NCBI GenBank assembly: GCA_028023455.1
Contig: JAQFVV010012394.1
Location: 22,834,900 to 22,898,899 of the forward strand
Origin: Epiperipatus broadwayi
Taxonomy: Eukaryota; Onychophora; Udeonychophora; Euonychophora; Peripatidae
Direction: 5' to 3'
Length of the DNA: 64,000 bases
Shown one piece after another: positions 1 through 9,975 of the stretch. Below the pieces are notes generated by a model that saw only the letters and a list, made by a program, of their open reading frames with translations, was not told where the DNA came from and made no database searches. Position 1 is the stretch's first letter, and every line of letters starts with the position of its first letter. The position numbers and the translations under genes were made by a program.

Positions 1-799
1 TATTTTGTATTTATTTCATCCTACTTTTTTAAGAAAGTACTTCAGTTTAAATGACACCATTTTAAGAATTAAAATGTATTCATTTTTCTCTTTTTAAAAA
101 TAGTTTTTTTTTTTTTAAAAAAAATCATCTTTATGAATATTCATTGTCATAACTTAATTTTATTTTTTCTCTAGTATAATGTCATTCTTTTAATTTGCTT
201 CCCTTTTTTAATGTTATTATTAATATGTTAATTTTTTTTTAAAAAAAAACTCCCTTAATAATAATACATATTTATTAAATATTTTTAACTTTATATATAT
301 ATATAGCATCATTTATCATAATGTTGCAATAAATTTTTGGATTGGCAGAATGTAAATCAATTATTAGTTTGTGTTTAATAGTTAGTTGATGAATTCACTG
401 TAATAGTTGAAAAGTGTTCCATTTTAATGGAGTTTTTTTAATGAGAAACATATTAACTATTTCCACATTTATTGCTTTTTTCTTTTTTTTTGCTTATGAT
501 AATGCAACACATTAAAGTTTTTTTTTTAAAAAAGTGCACTAAATCAAAATAAATGTCATTAGTTGATTGATAATAAAATACTTTATATTTAAAAGCATTT
601 TTTTAAAAATTGAACTTTTAAATTTATTGACTTGCTGTGGGAAAAAATAAAATTTACAATATTATACTCTGTTATTGTAATTAATCTTGACTTGGTCAGT
701 TTCTCTATTTGGTGAAAGTTACCTAAATTCCAAGAAAATCGTGACTTGCTATAAATATAGGACATAATAAGTCATATCACTTATTCACTTCCTACTAAT
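1..799. other. AT-rich non-coding DNA, nothing recognised
   Basis: Mostly A/T with many T and A runs and a short TA microsatellite near 290-304. No open frame or repeat family was recognised on either strand. Confidence 0.6.
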
Positions 800-1300
800 A
801 TATATCTAAATAGCTCATGAATTTCTCTGCTTGCTTTCAACATTTGCATTAGGAGCTGTAATTCTTTCTAGTTACTCTACCTCAACTCTATCCATTGTAA
901 GCTTGAGTAATCAGTAAGCAATAGGTGGTAGCCCTGCCATATCCATGTACTGAAATTTGAAATGCTCCATTCTAAATTTATCCAGAGTAACAGTTACTGG
1001 ATTAGTGGTGTTTAGTCAAGTTTAATTTGTTTTCATTCGAAACAGTTTGCTGCTATTTTGGCCATCTGACTTTTGAAAAAAAGAATAGAGGAAAAGTGAA
1101 TTTTGCAATGTCTACATAAATCATTCTGTGAAATATAATTATACTCACATATAGTAAATACTGTTTGTTTTTTTGTTTTTTTAATGTATTTACTTGCCAT
1201 CTTTCCATGGCCAAACTTTCTCCACTCTTCTGTTGCTACATTATAAGCTTGAGTATTTGGTAGATACGAAATTATATGGTCTATCAAATCCAAATGTAGT
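800..1300 (-). repeat. Possible decayed retroelement 3' coding fragment
   Basis: The minus strand carries an 86-codon frame (1293 down to 1033). It contains a Trp/Arg-rich stretch (EEWRKFGHGKMASKY), then a Cys/His-spaced segment (CEYNY...LCRHCKIHF), like the zinc-finger-type tails of some invertebrate LINE polymerases. A second, more decayed stretch at about 890-915 resembles the sequence near 1235-1255 on the same strand. There is no upstream polymerase domain. A chance frame or an unrelated zinc-finger remnant is possible. Confidence 0.25.
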
Positions 1301-2318
1301 GTTAATCCTATTCATATTTCCAGATTAGCTTCAGTTTAAACTAATCTGGAGGTATTTTTTATAAGGTAGTATGTTTTTAATAATTTCTGTAATTTAGTAT
1401 CTATTGATTACTTATGCTTAAAGTTTATTTCTATTAAGCGCTGTATAAGTCGCGTCTTGTAATAGGGGATTTTTGAATTTTATTTAGCATCTTACAGTGT
1501 TGCCTTTTATATAGGAAACTTTTTTTCTATCTACATATAAACACAACTTGTTTTTTTTTTAGTCTGATATCTTGTATTTGCTGACATAATTATGGCTGTA
1601 GTTTTTCCCTGTAATTTATCCTTAACCAAATCCTCCCAATAAAAATAAATATTGGATTTTTTTTTTTTTAGAAAGATCGTTATAATAATCTTTATAATGT
1701 AAGTGAATCTACCCTGAAAACCAGTCTCAAATTCACCATACTTTCTTAATGTTTTTACCAGTTAATTTACTTCACTGTCTCAAAAGATTTGCTCTTACAG
1801 TAGTAATTTCATCATCATCATAACTAACAAAGCTGAAGAATTTATTGATTATAATATTTTTAGAAACCTCCAGCACATCCATTCTTCCAATGCCATTTAA
1901 TTTTTTTAAATGTATGGCACTTTGAATTCCATCTTTGTCTTAAATATCATGATATTTAAAAGTCACTTATATTCCCAAACTGATAGCATCCAAAATAAAA
2001 CTACAGTATATAAAAAATATTTCTAAAATTAAAACCAATGTCTTCTTTTTTTATATACTGTAGTATGTATAGTTTTATTTTAGTTTAACATTTTTATAGA
2101 CTGAATTATGAATATTTTTATGAACACCTAGTTTTTATTTTTAACATAAAAATGAAACCTTATTGTTAAAAAAAAAAGCACATATAACATTGACTAGTAA
2201 TAAATATGCTGTAACTAAATTATAAATTGGTTTTAATTTGTAACTTATAGGGAATGTTTTAAATTATTTTTAATAAACTTTTTACAGAATATCACAAAAA
2301 ATTGCTTGATGATCACAA
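1301..2318. other. AT-rich non-coding DNA
   Basis: No gene was recognised. Apart from the small inverted repeat at 1991-2084, listed separately, it holds only homopolymer-rich AT sequence. Confidence 0.6.
1991..2084. repeat. Small inverted repeat (MITE-like hairpin)
   Basis: The left arm, about 1991-2018 (ending ACTACAGTATATAAAAAA), is repeated in inverted orientation at about 2045-2084. The right arm carries a roughly 9-base insertion. The arms are about 28 bases and the loop about 27. This fits a miniature foldback element, but there are no clear target duplications. Confidence 0.5.
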
Positions 2319-2743
2319 TTTATTGATTTTTTTTTTTAATTGACAGGAATATTTTCATTAGCATATTGCAATTCTAAAAACTAAAAAAAGTATTTGGTTT
2401 TGATTGTTGCTAATTTAAAATTGACAACAAACTTATATCCCATCATTTTATCTGCTTCAAGAAACCATTTCTAAACTGCTTCAAAACTTCATTGTTATAA
2501 ATAATGGAAAAGAAAATTGGATTCATAGCTTTTATTGATTTTTTTTTTTTAATTGACAGGAATATTTTCATTAGCATATTGCAATTCTAAAAACTAAAAA
2601 AAGTATTTGGTTTTGATTGTTGCTAATTTAAAATTGACAACAAACTTATATCCCATCATTTTATCTGCTTCAAGAAACCATTTCTAAACTGCTTCAAAAC
2701 TTCATTGTTATAAATAATGGAAAAGAAAATTGGATTCATAGCT
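2319..2743. repeat. Recent 212-213 base tandem duplication
   Basis: Units 2319-2530 and 2531-2743 are practically identical by eye. The only difference seen is one extra T in the T-run (11 versus 12). The near-identity points to a recent duplication or an assembly artefact. The unit is non-coding and starts with TTATTGA followed by a T-tract. Confidence 0.9.
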
Positions 2744-3074
2744 TATCCTTGTTTAAATTACCAGTGTTCAGGGAAAAAATGGTTTTTCATTAAGATAGAA
2801 AAATTTCATATAAAGAACTGTAAGTTAATGCATAATGAAAAAGTTTAGATATTATTTAACATTATATTTTGAATTTGTGATCTATGACAATACAACGCTT
2901 ACAGAATCAGTTTCAGGAGAATTGTGCCAGCCTCACCACCACTATCCATAAATCTACTTCAGATTTTACTTGCTTTATTTCAAAGTTTGCTCTGTAAAAT
3001 TTTAAAAATACAATGGTAAGATCATAAAACCAGACAATAGTCTTCTATTTAATGGATGTGATATTATGAATCCA
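2744..3074. other. Non-coding, nothing recognised
   Basis: AT-rich sequence between the tandem duplication and a LINE fragment. Part of it (about 2880-3074) may be a more decayed upstream portion of that LINE, but no motif was readable. Confidence 0.5.
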
Positions 3075-3430
3075 CTATTAAAAAAACACATCTTCGTTGG
3101 ATTTGGGCATATAAAATCAATGGACGTGAGACTTTCTAAGAAGCCATTTTATCATCAACTGTGGTTTTCGTGAGAGACGTAGATCCTGCTTACATTACAA
3201 GGATTGTTTCAAAGACATATTAAAGAAGTACAATAGTAATTGTTTCCATTGGGAAGATAAGACAAAGAATAGAATACATTAGAGAGCTACAATTAGACAT
3301 GGTGTTGAAATATTTGAGAAAGAAAAGTTTTCTGCTGAAGAAATTTAAAAGCAGCATTGCCAAATAATCAAACAAGCAGAAAAATCAACCAGCATGTTCT
3401 TTATATGGACACATTTGTGTTTTATAGATT
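3075..3430 (+). repeat. Non-LTR retrotransposon (LINE) C-terminal fragment
   Basis: Frameshifted plus-strand reading frames recall the 3' end of LINE polymerases. LRWIW near 3095 resembles the common LRW-GHV motif, followed by a basic stretch. An FHWED...KNRI segment near 3245-3270 resembles the terminal W-x-x-x-A-x-D-R-x-x-W block. A decayed Cys/His tail follows at 3357-3430. Homologous blocks occur at 21560-21800 (plus) and 33395-33560 (minus), so this is an interspersed family. It is inactive, with several frameshifts and no polymerase core. Confidence 0.55.
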
Positions 3431-3973
3431 GTCTTTTTTTTTAGTAAATACAAAATTCATTTCTAAGCAATTTTTTGGTTCTTTTCTTTTTTCTTCAAGT
3501 TCAAATAATGAACTAATAGGTTATAACAGTCAAATCTGTACATTCACACAACAAAATCCAGAACTTTAGTAAATCATACCAAGGCTGACCAGCATAGAGT
3601 GGTACTAATCACGTCTGATATAGCCCCAACTCCTTTACTAATGCTCAAAGATTTACCACCTTGCGGATGACACATATGAAGCCACAGCAGCATTTCTTTC
3701 ATCACGTGCCGGCAATAGCACATCAGTAAAGCACAAGACTAGGATAAGTTGACTTATTAACAAGTATAGCTATATAGACGATGTGCGTGGCAGAACATAA
3801 TTATAAAATATGGATTGTGATTCTTAACTAATGATTAACTAATCAATAAAGACTTACCAATGAGCAACATTGAGACATGACACAGAAGTTAAATTTGAAT
3901 ACAATTTAATGAAAAATAAATATTAAAATTATTAAATTAAAATTGATGACTATAACTTGACTATATGGGTTGT
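3431..3973. other. Unassigned, CpG-retaining sequence
   Basis: From about 3570 the texture changes: fewer homopolymers, more CpG and more complex sequence (for example CATCACGTGCCGGCAATAGC near 3700). The 14-base string GTCTGATATAGCCC occurs at about 3616 and again at about 4703, but the flanks differ. No protein or repeat family was recognised. Confidence 0.4.
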
Positions 3974-4375
3974 ATCACATGCAGGTGACTAAGTTAGGGA
4001 TACAATTTCTTATTTGAGCTTGGGATTCACACGCAGGTGATGGTTGGAGTCATAATCGTCTATGGTTTGCCTGGTACAATGTAAATCACTCACAGGTGAC
4101 ATTGATCATTTTGGTTAGTTATATTAGGTTTATTACAAATACATATATCACTCGTAGGTGATGATTTAACTGTTTAGGTGGTACAATGTAAATCACTCAC
4201 AGGTGACATTGATCATTTTGGTAAGTTACATTAGGTTTATTACAAATACATATATCACTCGTAGGTGATGATTTAACTGTTTAGGTAGCACTTCTAATCA
4301 CGCGCAGGTGATTGTAGTTTGGATTACAAATCATTTAATTGAGTTTGCTACATATAGATATCATTCGCAGGTGAT
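3974..4375. repeat. Array of eight 16-base ATCAC-N6-GTGAT dyads
   Basis: A 16-base quasi-palindrome starts at 3974, 4026, 4085, 4147, 4192, 4254, 4297 and 4360. The best form is ATCACTCGCAGGTGAT, with outer arms ATCAC/GTGAT. Start-to-start spacing is 43-63 bases. Six copies contain the E-box core CAGGTG and two have TAGGTG. Copies 3-4 and 5-6 lie in a 107-base tandem duplication (about 4073-4179 and 4180-4286), but the other spacers are unrelated, so the motif is conserved beyond the duplication. It could be a transcription-factor site cluster, transposase-binding subterminal repeats of an unrecognised element, or hairpin-forming sites. Confidence 0.85.
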
Positions 4376-6150
4376 TAAGAAATTATACGTTTTAACATTT
4401 ATATTTTCATGAGCCTTAAGATTATATTGTAGATCAAGGTTCATTTGCTCATGACCATCTATGCCTAGTTTATGCTATATACTGGGGTTTAGATCTGCTC
4501 TAGACCTAGCAGAAGTAATTATACATATTGCTAAAGAATATGATATTTTATTAAACATGAATACTTAATATTCTTTATATAGCTTGTGTGCTTACAAAAT
4601 TAGACTCGAATTCAGATCAAAGCTGAAAATACAATTACTATGGCGGGATGAACTGATGATTGGCAGTCAGACTTAAGATACCATGGCGTATAGAAAATAT
4701 AAAGTCTGATATAGCCCTTGCGTCTCGAGTGTGCCTTTTTATGAGATTTTTACCAAGTAACGGTTCTCTTTTTACCGTATTCGTTGTTTTGTAAATAAAC
4801 GACCTTTAGTCTGGCTGATCGAGCAATTTATTTGAGTGGGAGGCTTATGCTCTGTTCCTAAGGATGCAGAATGTGGAGATTCGAACCCGTCCACCATTTT
4901 GAAGAAGAAAATTGCCCGAACTAAGAGTAATGGTGCAGCGCGACCACGTACAGACCATTAAGGAATACAGCAACAAATATATATATATGCCGTAGCATTT
5001 AAAAACACTCGCACCGCTGACCACATTATATAATTAAGATTTAATGACGCTAAACACTAGTTTCCTTCATAAAACTACCGTATATCAGTTCATTAGGTAT
5101 CATGTATAATTATGCTATTAGGGAAAAACTAGGAATCTAATTTATAAAGCTATCCATGTAGGAATTTTATAACTCTGGAAGAAAGTACAGCACATTATTG
5201 GGCCTTAAGATCTAAAGTTATAGCTCTATGCTGTATCTCAATCACTCCAGCTAAACATTAGTTTAATATCTCGAAAGCGAATCTATCTTAAAACAGCTGT
5301 AAGCTTTTTAATTATCTTTTACAACAAGATATTTTACCCCTTTCAAAACGGGTTTAGTCAGTAGTAAAATTCTGTTCCAAACAAATATAGCACAAACTAC
5401 TTAAGCACTAGAAAATCATAAAACGGCATAGCTTTACTTAGAAAGAAATGTAAGTTTAATGAACATATTTCTACAGTTTGACTCATATATATATATATAG
5501 TTTAAAGTGAAATTGCAACGCAATTCGTTTATACCCGTATACCCGATTGACCCAGTTCAAGACAAATTTAAGTTGTATACACGAATTAATTAAGGCAAAT
5601 ATTATTATTATATTAAAATATGTAAAAGCACATATCATTAAGTTAAAATACGTCAAATAATCTAGAAACTTAATTATCATTTTATAATGCATTTAAAATT
5701 AGAGACAATTTAGAATAAAGCATTTAAAATTATACGTAATGAAATTTATAATAATTAATTTTAAATCAGTCATTTTAAGCAAGTCACAACTAAATAAGTC
5801 AGAAAACTGTAAATACGTTGAACTAGTATCAATCGGAGATAACCTAGCAAACCAACTCATAAATTAATAAATACATAGAGTACGTAAATCACCTCAAATT
5901 AGTTATTAAACCAAATCAAATATTAAATTAAATGTAAATCAGATTAAATGTAAATGCAAATCAGGCAAGATTTTAAGGTGAAAACAAAAGAAATCAAAAT
6001 TACATTTAGTAGTGGATTTAAAGAAAATAAAGAAATCAAAATTATATTTAGTAGTGGATTTAAAATTACATTATTGCTATGGCCATAGAGTTTAAATTTA
6101 GCTAGCTTTAGGAATTATATCGAATTTTAGATGAGTTATTAAACTTTAAG
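4376..6150. other. Unassigned CpG-retaining block
   Basis: No gene was recognised. A B-box-like string (GGTTCGAATC on the minus strand, about 4877-4888) and a nearby AATAAA (about 4793) resemble pieces of a tRNA-derived element or an LTR. However, no paired acceptor stem, LTR pair or primer-binding site could be built. A 42-base-period duplication occurs at 5987-6062. The block keeps more CpG than the rest of the window. Confidence 0.4.
5987..6062. repeat. Short tandem duplication, period 42
   Basis: Two 34-base units (5987-6020 and 6029-6062) starting AAAGAAATCAAAATTA differ at one or two positions and are separated by 8 bases. Confidence 0.8.
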
Positions 6151-6355
6151 CAGAGGAAAGTTTTTACCAGGCTCTCTTTTGCTGCTTGCGCTTGTTCCAT
6201 ATTGAAAGTTCGTGCAACTTCTCCTATTGATGTTTCCCGCATCGGTAGACTCCCGGGTCCGAAAGGCAAGAGAAAATGCCTTCTACTCAACTTTCATTTT
6301 CATTAATAATTTTAAACATCAATTGTTGAATGAAAATTGTCCGAATCCTTTCAAA
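6150..6355 (+). promoter_or_regulatory. Candidate CpG-rich promoter / 5' UTR
   Basis: About fifteen CpG dinucleotides fall in the roughly 400 bases from 6155 to 6560, in a window that is otherwise strongly CpG-depleted. Runs such as CCCGCATCGG and CCCGGGTCCG lie just upstream of an ATG in good context at 6356. This suggests an unmethylated promoter or 5' UTR. No TATA box or initiator could be fixed. The minus strand also has a 60-codon frame here (6290-6108), so the direction of transcription is not settled. Confidence 0.3.
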
Positions 6356-6391
6356 ATGGCCTCAGAAGCTACCCCCCTCTTCTTGGTCATA
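6356..6391 (+). CDS. Candidate first coding exon of the MAP1 gene (partial)
   Basis: ATG at 6356 in the context CAAAATGG encodes MASEATPLFLVI before a GTAATT that could be a splice donor (phase 0). Without splicing the frame stops at 6401-6403. Known MAP1 proteins begin with a short variable leader, then a hydrophobic beta strand of the FYLLVVVGE type, so this peptide would fit just before the Val/Gly-Glu. The CpG-rich surroundings favour a transcription start. Missing evidence: the next exon (about 25 residues ending with the first base of a Gly codon) was not found between here and 40458, and the donor is not strong. The assignment is inference; the short peptide could match by chance. Confidence 0.35.
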
Positions 6392-6403
6392 GTAATTTTC
6401 TAG

Positions 6404-7160
6404 CTTTGTTTTGATAATTTTCTCGCTGTTTTCTTAGAATCGTATAATTACTTTGTTTTTATTTCTTATAGCGAAGGTTTACATCCGGTCATTCACTATT
6501 TCTTTTTAATTACGCAGGATAATTTATCCTACAGGTTAGTGTTACTTTTTAGTTTGGTAATTAGGTTACGCTACAGCGAGAAAGATTAAATTTTATAATA
6601 CCAATTTTTCGAAAACAAATCTATAAATGAAAAACATCTGGTTATATATGTAACTTGATTATTTAATTTAGCAATATATGCAGAAATATACAATAATTTC
6701 TAATATTAATTTTCTTTAGAATAAATGTTTTAAATAAATAAATTTATAATGTTTTAAATGTGTTAACATTATTCTTTCCTGCATATATGTAGTCTCTCGT
6801 TACACATACAACACAGTTTTCATTAATTTACTCCTAGAAATATGTGTGTGTATATATGGGTTTTTACATATACGGATACACTTTTTATCTTATAGGCTTA
6901 AAATATACGCACACATACATAACTAATACCTTTATATTTAAATATAGCCCGATTTGGATATAATATTAAACTGATATACGAGGATTTGGTGATAGATACT
7001 TATATAGAAATACTACTATAGTATATAGTAGGTTGAAACAGGAGGATTGACAAAGCTGACTGTTTCAAGGTTAAATACTTATATTACTGTAAGATAAATT
7101 TCTGTAACATATGAATTACATACTTGGTTATATTAAAAATAGAGTGATGACAAAAATAAT
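6404..7160. other. AT-rich non-coding DNA
   Basis: CpG remains moderately frequent to about 6560 (TACGCAGG, GGTTACGCTACAGCGAG) and then drops away. From 6600 the sequence is AT-rich with ATATAT/GTGTGT stretches near 6845. No gene was recognised. Confidence 0.5.
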
Positions 7161-7316
7161 ATGAGCATTAATAACTCATACGATTTTCACTCCTTATATA
7201 GATATTGTGAAAGGATTGGTAATTGTCAGCAAAGGTATCTCCAAAAACACCTTGGAGAAAAAAATGATATAGAAATTATTCTCCAAGCTTGCCAATTACT
7301 AGGTAGTGAATGTTGA
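7161..7316 (+). CDS. Small unassigned ORF, 51 codons
   Basis: An ATG-started frame of 51 residues has unusually protein-like composition for this AT-rich DNA. It includes SLYRYCERIGNC, QQRYLQKHLGEK and a Leu/Ile-rich amphipathic end (IEIILQACQLLG). The frame is open upstream only to a stop at 7140-7142. No family was recognised. It lies about 0.8 kb downstream of the candidate promoter, so it could be an exon of an unknown gene, a transposon remnant or a chance frame. Its end, CTAG followed by GTAGTG, could act as a phase-1 splice donor, but its start lacks a good acceptor. Confidence 0.25.
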   Translation: MSINNSYDFHSLYRYCERIGNCQQRYLQKHLGEKNDIEIILQACQLLGSEC

Positions 7317-9620
7317 ACTGTTATTTTGTAACTAAGAATATAACAACAATCAACTCTTCAGCTATCAACAATCTGTAGTCAAGGCAATCTCCTTAACTAC
7401 ATGTTGAATTGTTGATAATTTACGGGTAGATTATTATCTACATTCGCTTTGAATAATTGTAATTAAAAATTGCTAGTTTTCTATAGTCCTAGCTACCTGA
7501 AGAAAAAACAATCCTAAATTCAAATTTTCCCAGTTGAATAAGAAATTTTAAAAAAGTTCAGGTTTTAAAGTTTATCCCGCTGGCATTAAAACCATGATAG
7601 GAATCATGACAGGAAATTACGTTACCATGAATCCCATCATATATTTCTTACTATAGATAAATCCTAGGATCTTTTTTTCTGTTATACTTTTTCTTTATAA
7701 TGTGACAATAATCTTTTTTTTTTCTTTCAAATCATCTATCACAAATTTGTTTTTAATTATAGTGTACCAGTTCATTTCTTTTTAATGTCATTTTATATAT
7801 AAAATTTCTAATTTACTTATAATATACTCCATGTATTTTTTTTCCTTATTTCTCTTAAATTTCATCATGGTGATATTTAAATAAATATTATTTATTAAAA
7901 GCTTCATAAATCCTATCTTAAATTGCATTATCACTTTATTTTTAATTTATATAACTTTGAATTGGTTTAATTTTTTTTGTTTTTTTCTTGAAGTAAAAGA
8001 AAAGATGGATTGTCATGTGAAAAGATTGACACAAAGTGAAATAAAAGACTTGTTTCATGTTATCATCTAGTGTGAAGTAAAAATGAAATGAGGATGCTTT
8101 AATTTGTGGAACAGTAATGCCGAAAATTATATAGAATAGTAAAATTAGTTAAAATACAGTACAAGAATTTTTAGCTGACAGAATTAGTTTTTATCTTGAA
8201 AACCTATTTTGGTTTTTAAAAAAGCATGCAATAGTATACTATTTTGAAGTCTATTTTGAGACTAAGAATTTTTTCCAGCTTTAGAAAAAGCTTTTGAAGA
8301 AAAATATAAACAAATACTTTGATAAATATATTGAGGTAAAAGGGTTTATTTGTTTAGCAGGGGTGGGGGCTAAAAAAATATGAGATAAATGCATAATTAA
8401 AATGAATCAAATTGAAGTCTGTACTTTTTTTTATCATAATTATGTATGAAGGCATGTCTCTTTTCTCTGTTTCCAGTATTTATAAATCAAATTGTATCTT
8501 GATTCTTTTAGTTATCTAAACTAACATTTTCCTTGCTGTATTTTAGTGTTATCTATTATAGGATTGAGCAATCAGTGTTTACCAATTGATAGCACATTTT
8601 AATCCTAATCTCCGGAATGGTTTCTGAATTTTGCCTTTATCAATGAGAACTTGGGATGCATTGCTGGAACTAATGCAGTTATACGGCTGATGCCATCTTT
8701 CTTTTTTTATTATTCAGTTAATAACCTGAAATTCACAAAACTCTTAAATCAGTTTGCTTCTATTGCTATATAGAACTGACATGCGGATTAGTAACAATAT
8801 ATTTCAAATGTAGGTATGCTTTTTTTTCTGTGCTAAAACCAGAAACTAAGCTGGGCACAAGAATTAAATTATTTCCATCTGATAATCACCAATTTTCTCA
8901 AGCTTGCATATATGAACTCTTGAGGAATCAACCATTAATTATTTATTTCCATAAGAGGAAAATAAGTTGCACATTTCCCCACAATTAATTTCAGTAATTA
9001 GTTTAATCTATTACTATATGCAAAATTCCATTTTCTAATTATGTTAAATTTTTATCTAACAAATCTGGGACTATAACTATTGGGTGATTACTTTTTTTTC
9101 TTATCTCTATGCTTTGTTTACATCAGTAGTTAATTCTGACCAGAATTGTAGGAATGGGATTATATATTTTTCAAAAAAAAAGTAGACCTAAATCATAATG
9201 AAGATTGCTAAAGAGTTAGTTTCAAAATATGCTGGCCAAAAATTAATAATTAACAACAACAAAAAATAAAAACAAATTCAGGAAAAGTAGTTGTGAAAAA
9301 AAAAAGGACTTAATAATTACAAAGCAGATTTGATTTTCTTGATAGCAGACTTTAAATTACCGTCTTTCATAATGATATAGTTTTAGATACTGAAGTGCTA
9401 AAATAGATTGTGTTAATGAGTTGAAAAGCATATCATTTGTTTGTAATAATGTGTTATTTAATTGCTTTAATCTGCCTCCAAACAAACACTTATAAACTAT
9501 TCAAAATATTATTGAAGATGACAAAGTAGAATGAAGTGGAATATAAAATACTGAAAATAGATCTAATAAAAGTTACAGGCAAAAAAAAAAAAAGGATAAA
9601 ACTGAGAATTGAAAATTTAA
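7317..9620. other. AT-rich non-coding DNA, nothing recognised
   Basis: Homopolymer-rich sequence without recognisable coding or repeat families. A slightly more complex patch at about 8560-8700 (TTGGGATGCATTGCTGGAAC) has no long frame. Confidence 0.5.
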
Positions 9621-9975
9621 CAGAAGGGCAGTACAGAAACTTTGGACCATTTAGTGATGTGTATTGAAAGATGTATATTAGGAGTAGCAAGAAGGGATCT
9701 GAAATGAAATTCATGGATGAGAGAACAACAGGTGTTACTGACATTATTTAATGAATTAAGAGATCGGAGTGGAAGTATTTTGGACACATTTGCTAGAAAA
9801 GATGATAATAGGTGGATAGTTGAAATCTTAAACTAGAACCCAGGAGAATGTAAAAGATTTAAAAGGAGACCATATGTGAGATTGATGGATGAAATTGTTA
9901 GTGTGATCCTAAAGAGAGTAAAACTGGATTAAACTTGCGGAGATTTTCATCCTTTGGTGGATCGATAAGGGTTGA
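9621..9975 (+). repeat. RTE-type LINE 3' fragment
   Basis: This stretch aligns by eye with the 3' end of the LINE at 49620-52705. Shared landmarks are the GGAGTA-CAAGAAG string, the ATTGCTAGAA-AGATGATAATAG-TGGA region coding for the GHIARRDDNRW-type motif, and the terminal TTCATCCT...TGGATCGATAA-GGTTGA. It is frameshifted, 5'-truncated and older than the two large copies. Confidence 0.75.

Noticed and set aside
3974-4375. A CRISPR array
   Set aside because: The repeats are 16 bases with irregular spacing, in eukaryotic DNA, with partly duplicated spacers.
4690-4960. LTR retrotransposon end with primer-binding site
   Set aside because: AATAAA and a GATTCGAACC string are present, but there is no second LTR, no TG..CA boundary and no properly spaced tRNA complement.
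6108-6290. Minus-strand first exon (frame containing MEQAQAAKESL)
   Set aside because: Overlaps the CpG-rich patch and cannot be excluded, but no family match or downstream minus-strand exon was seen.
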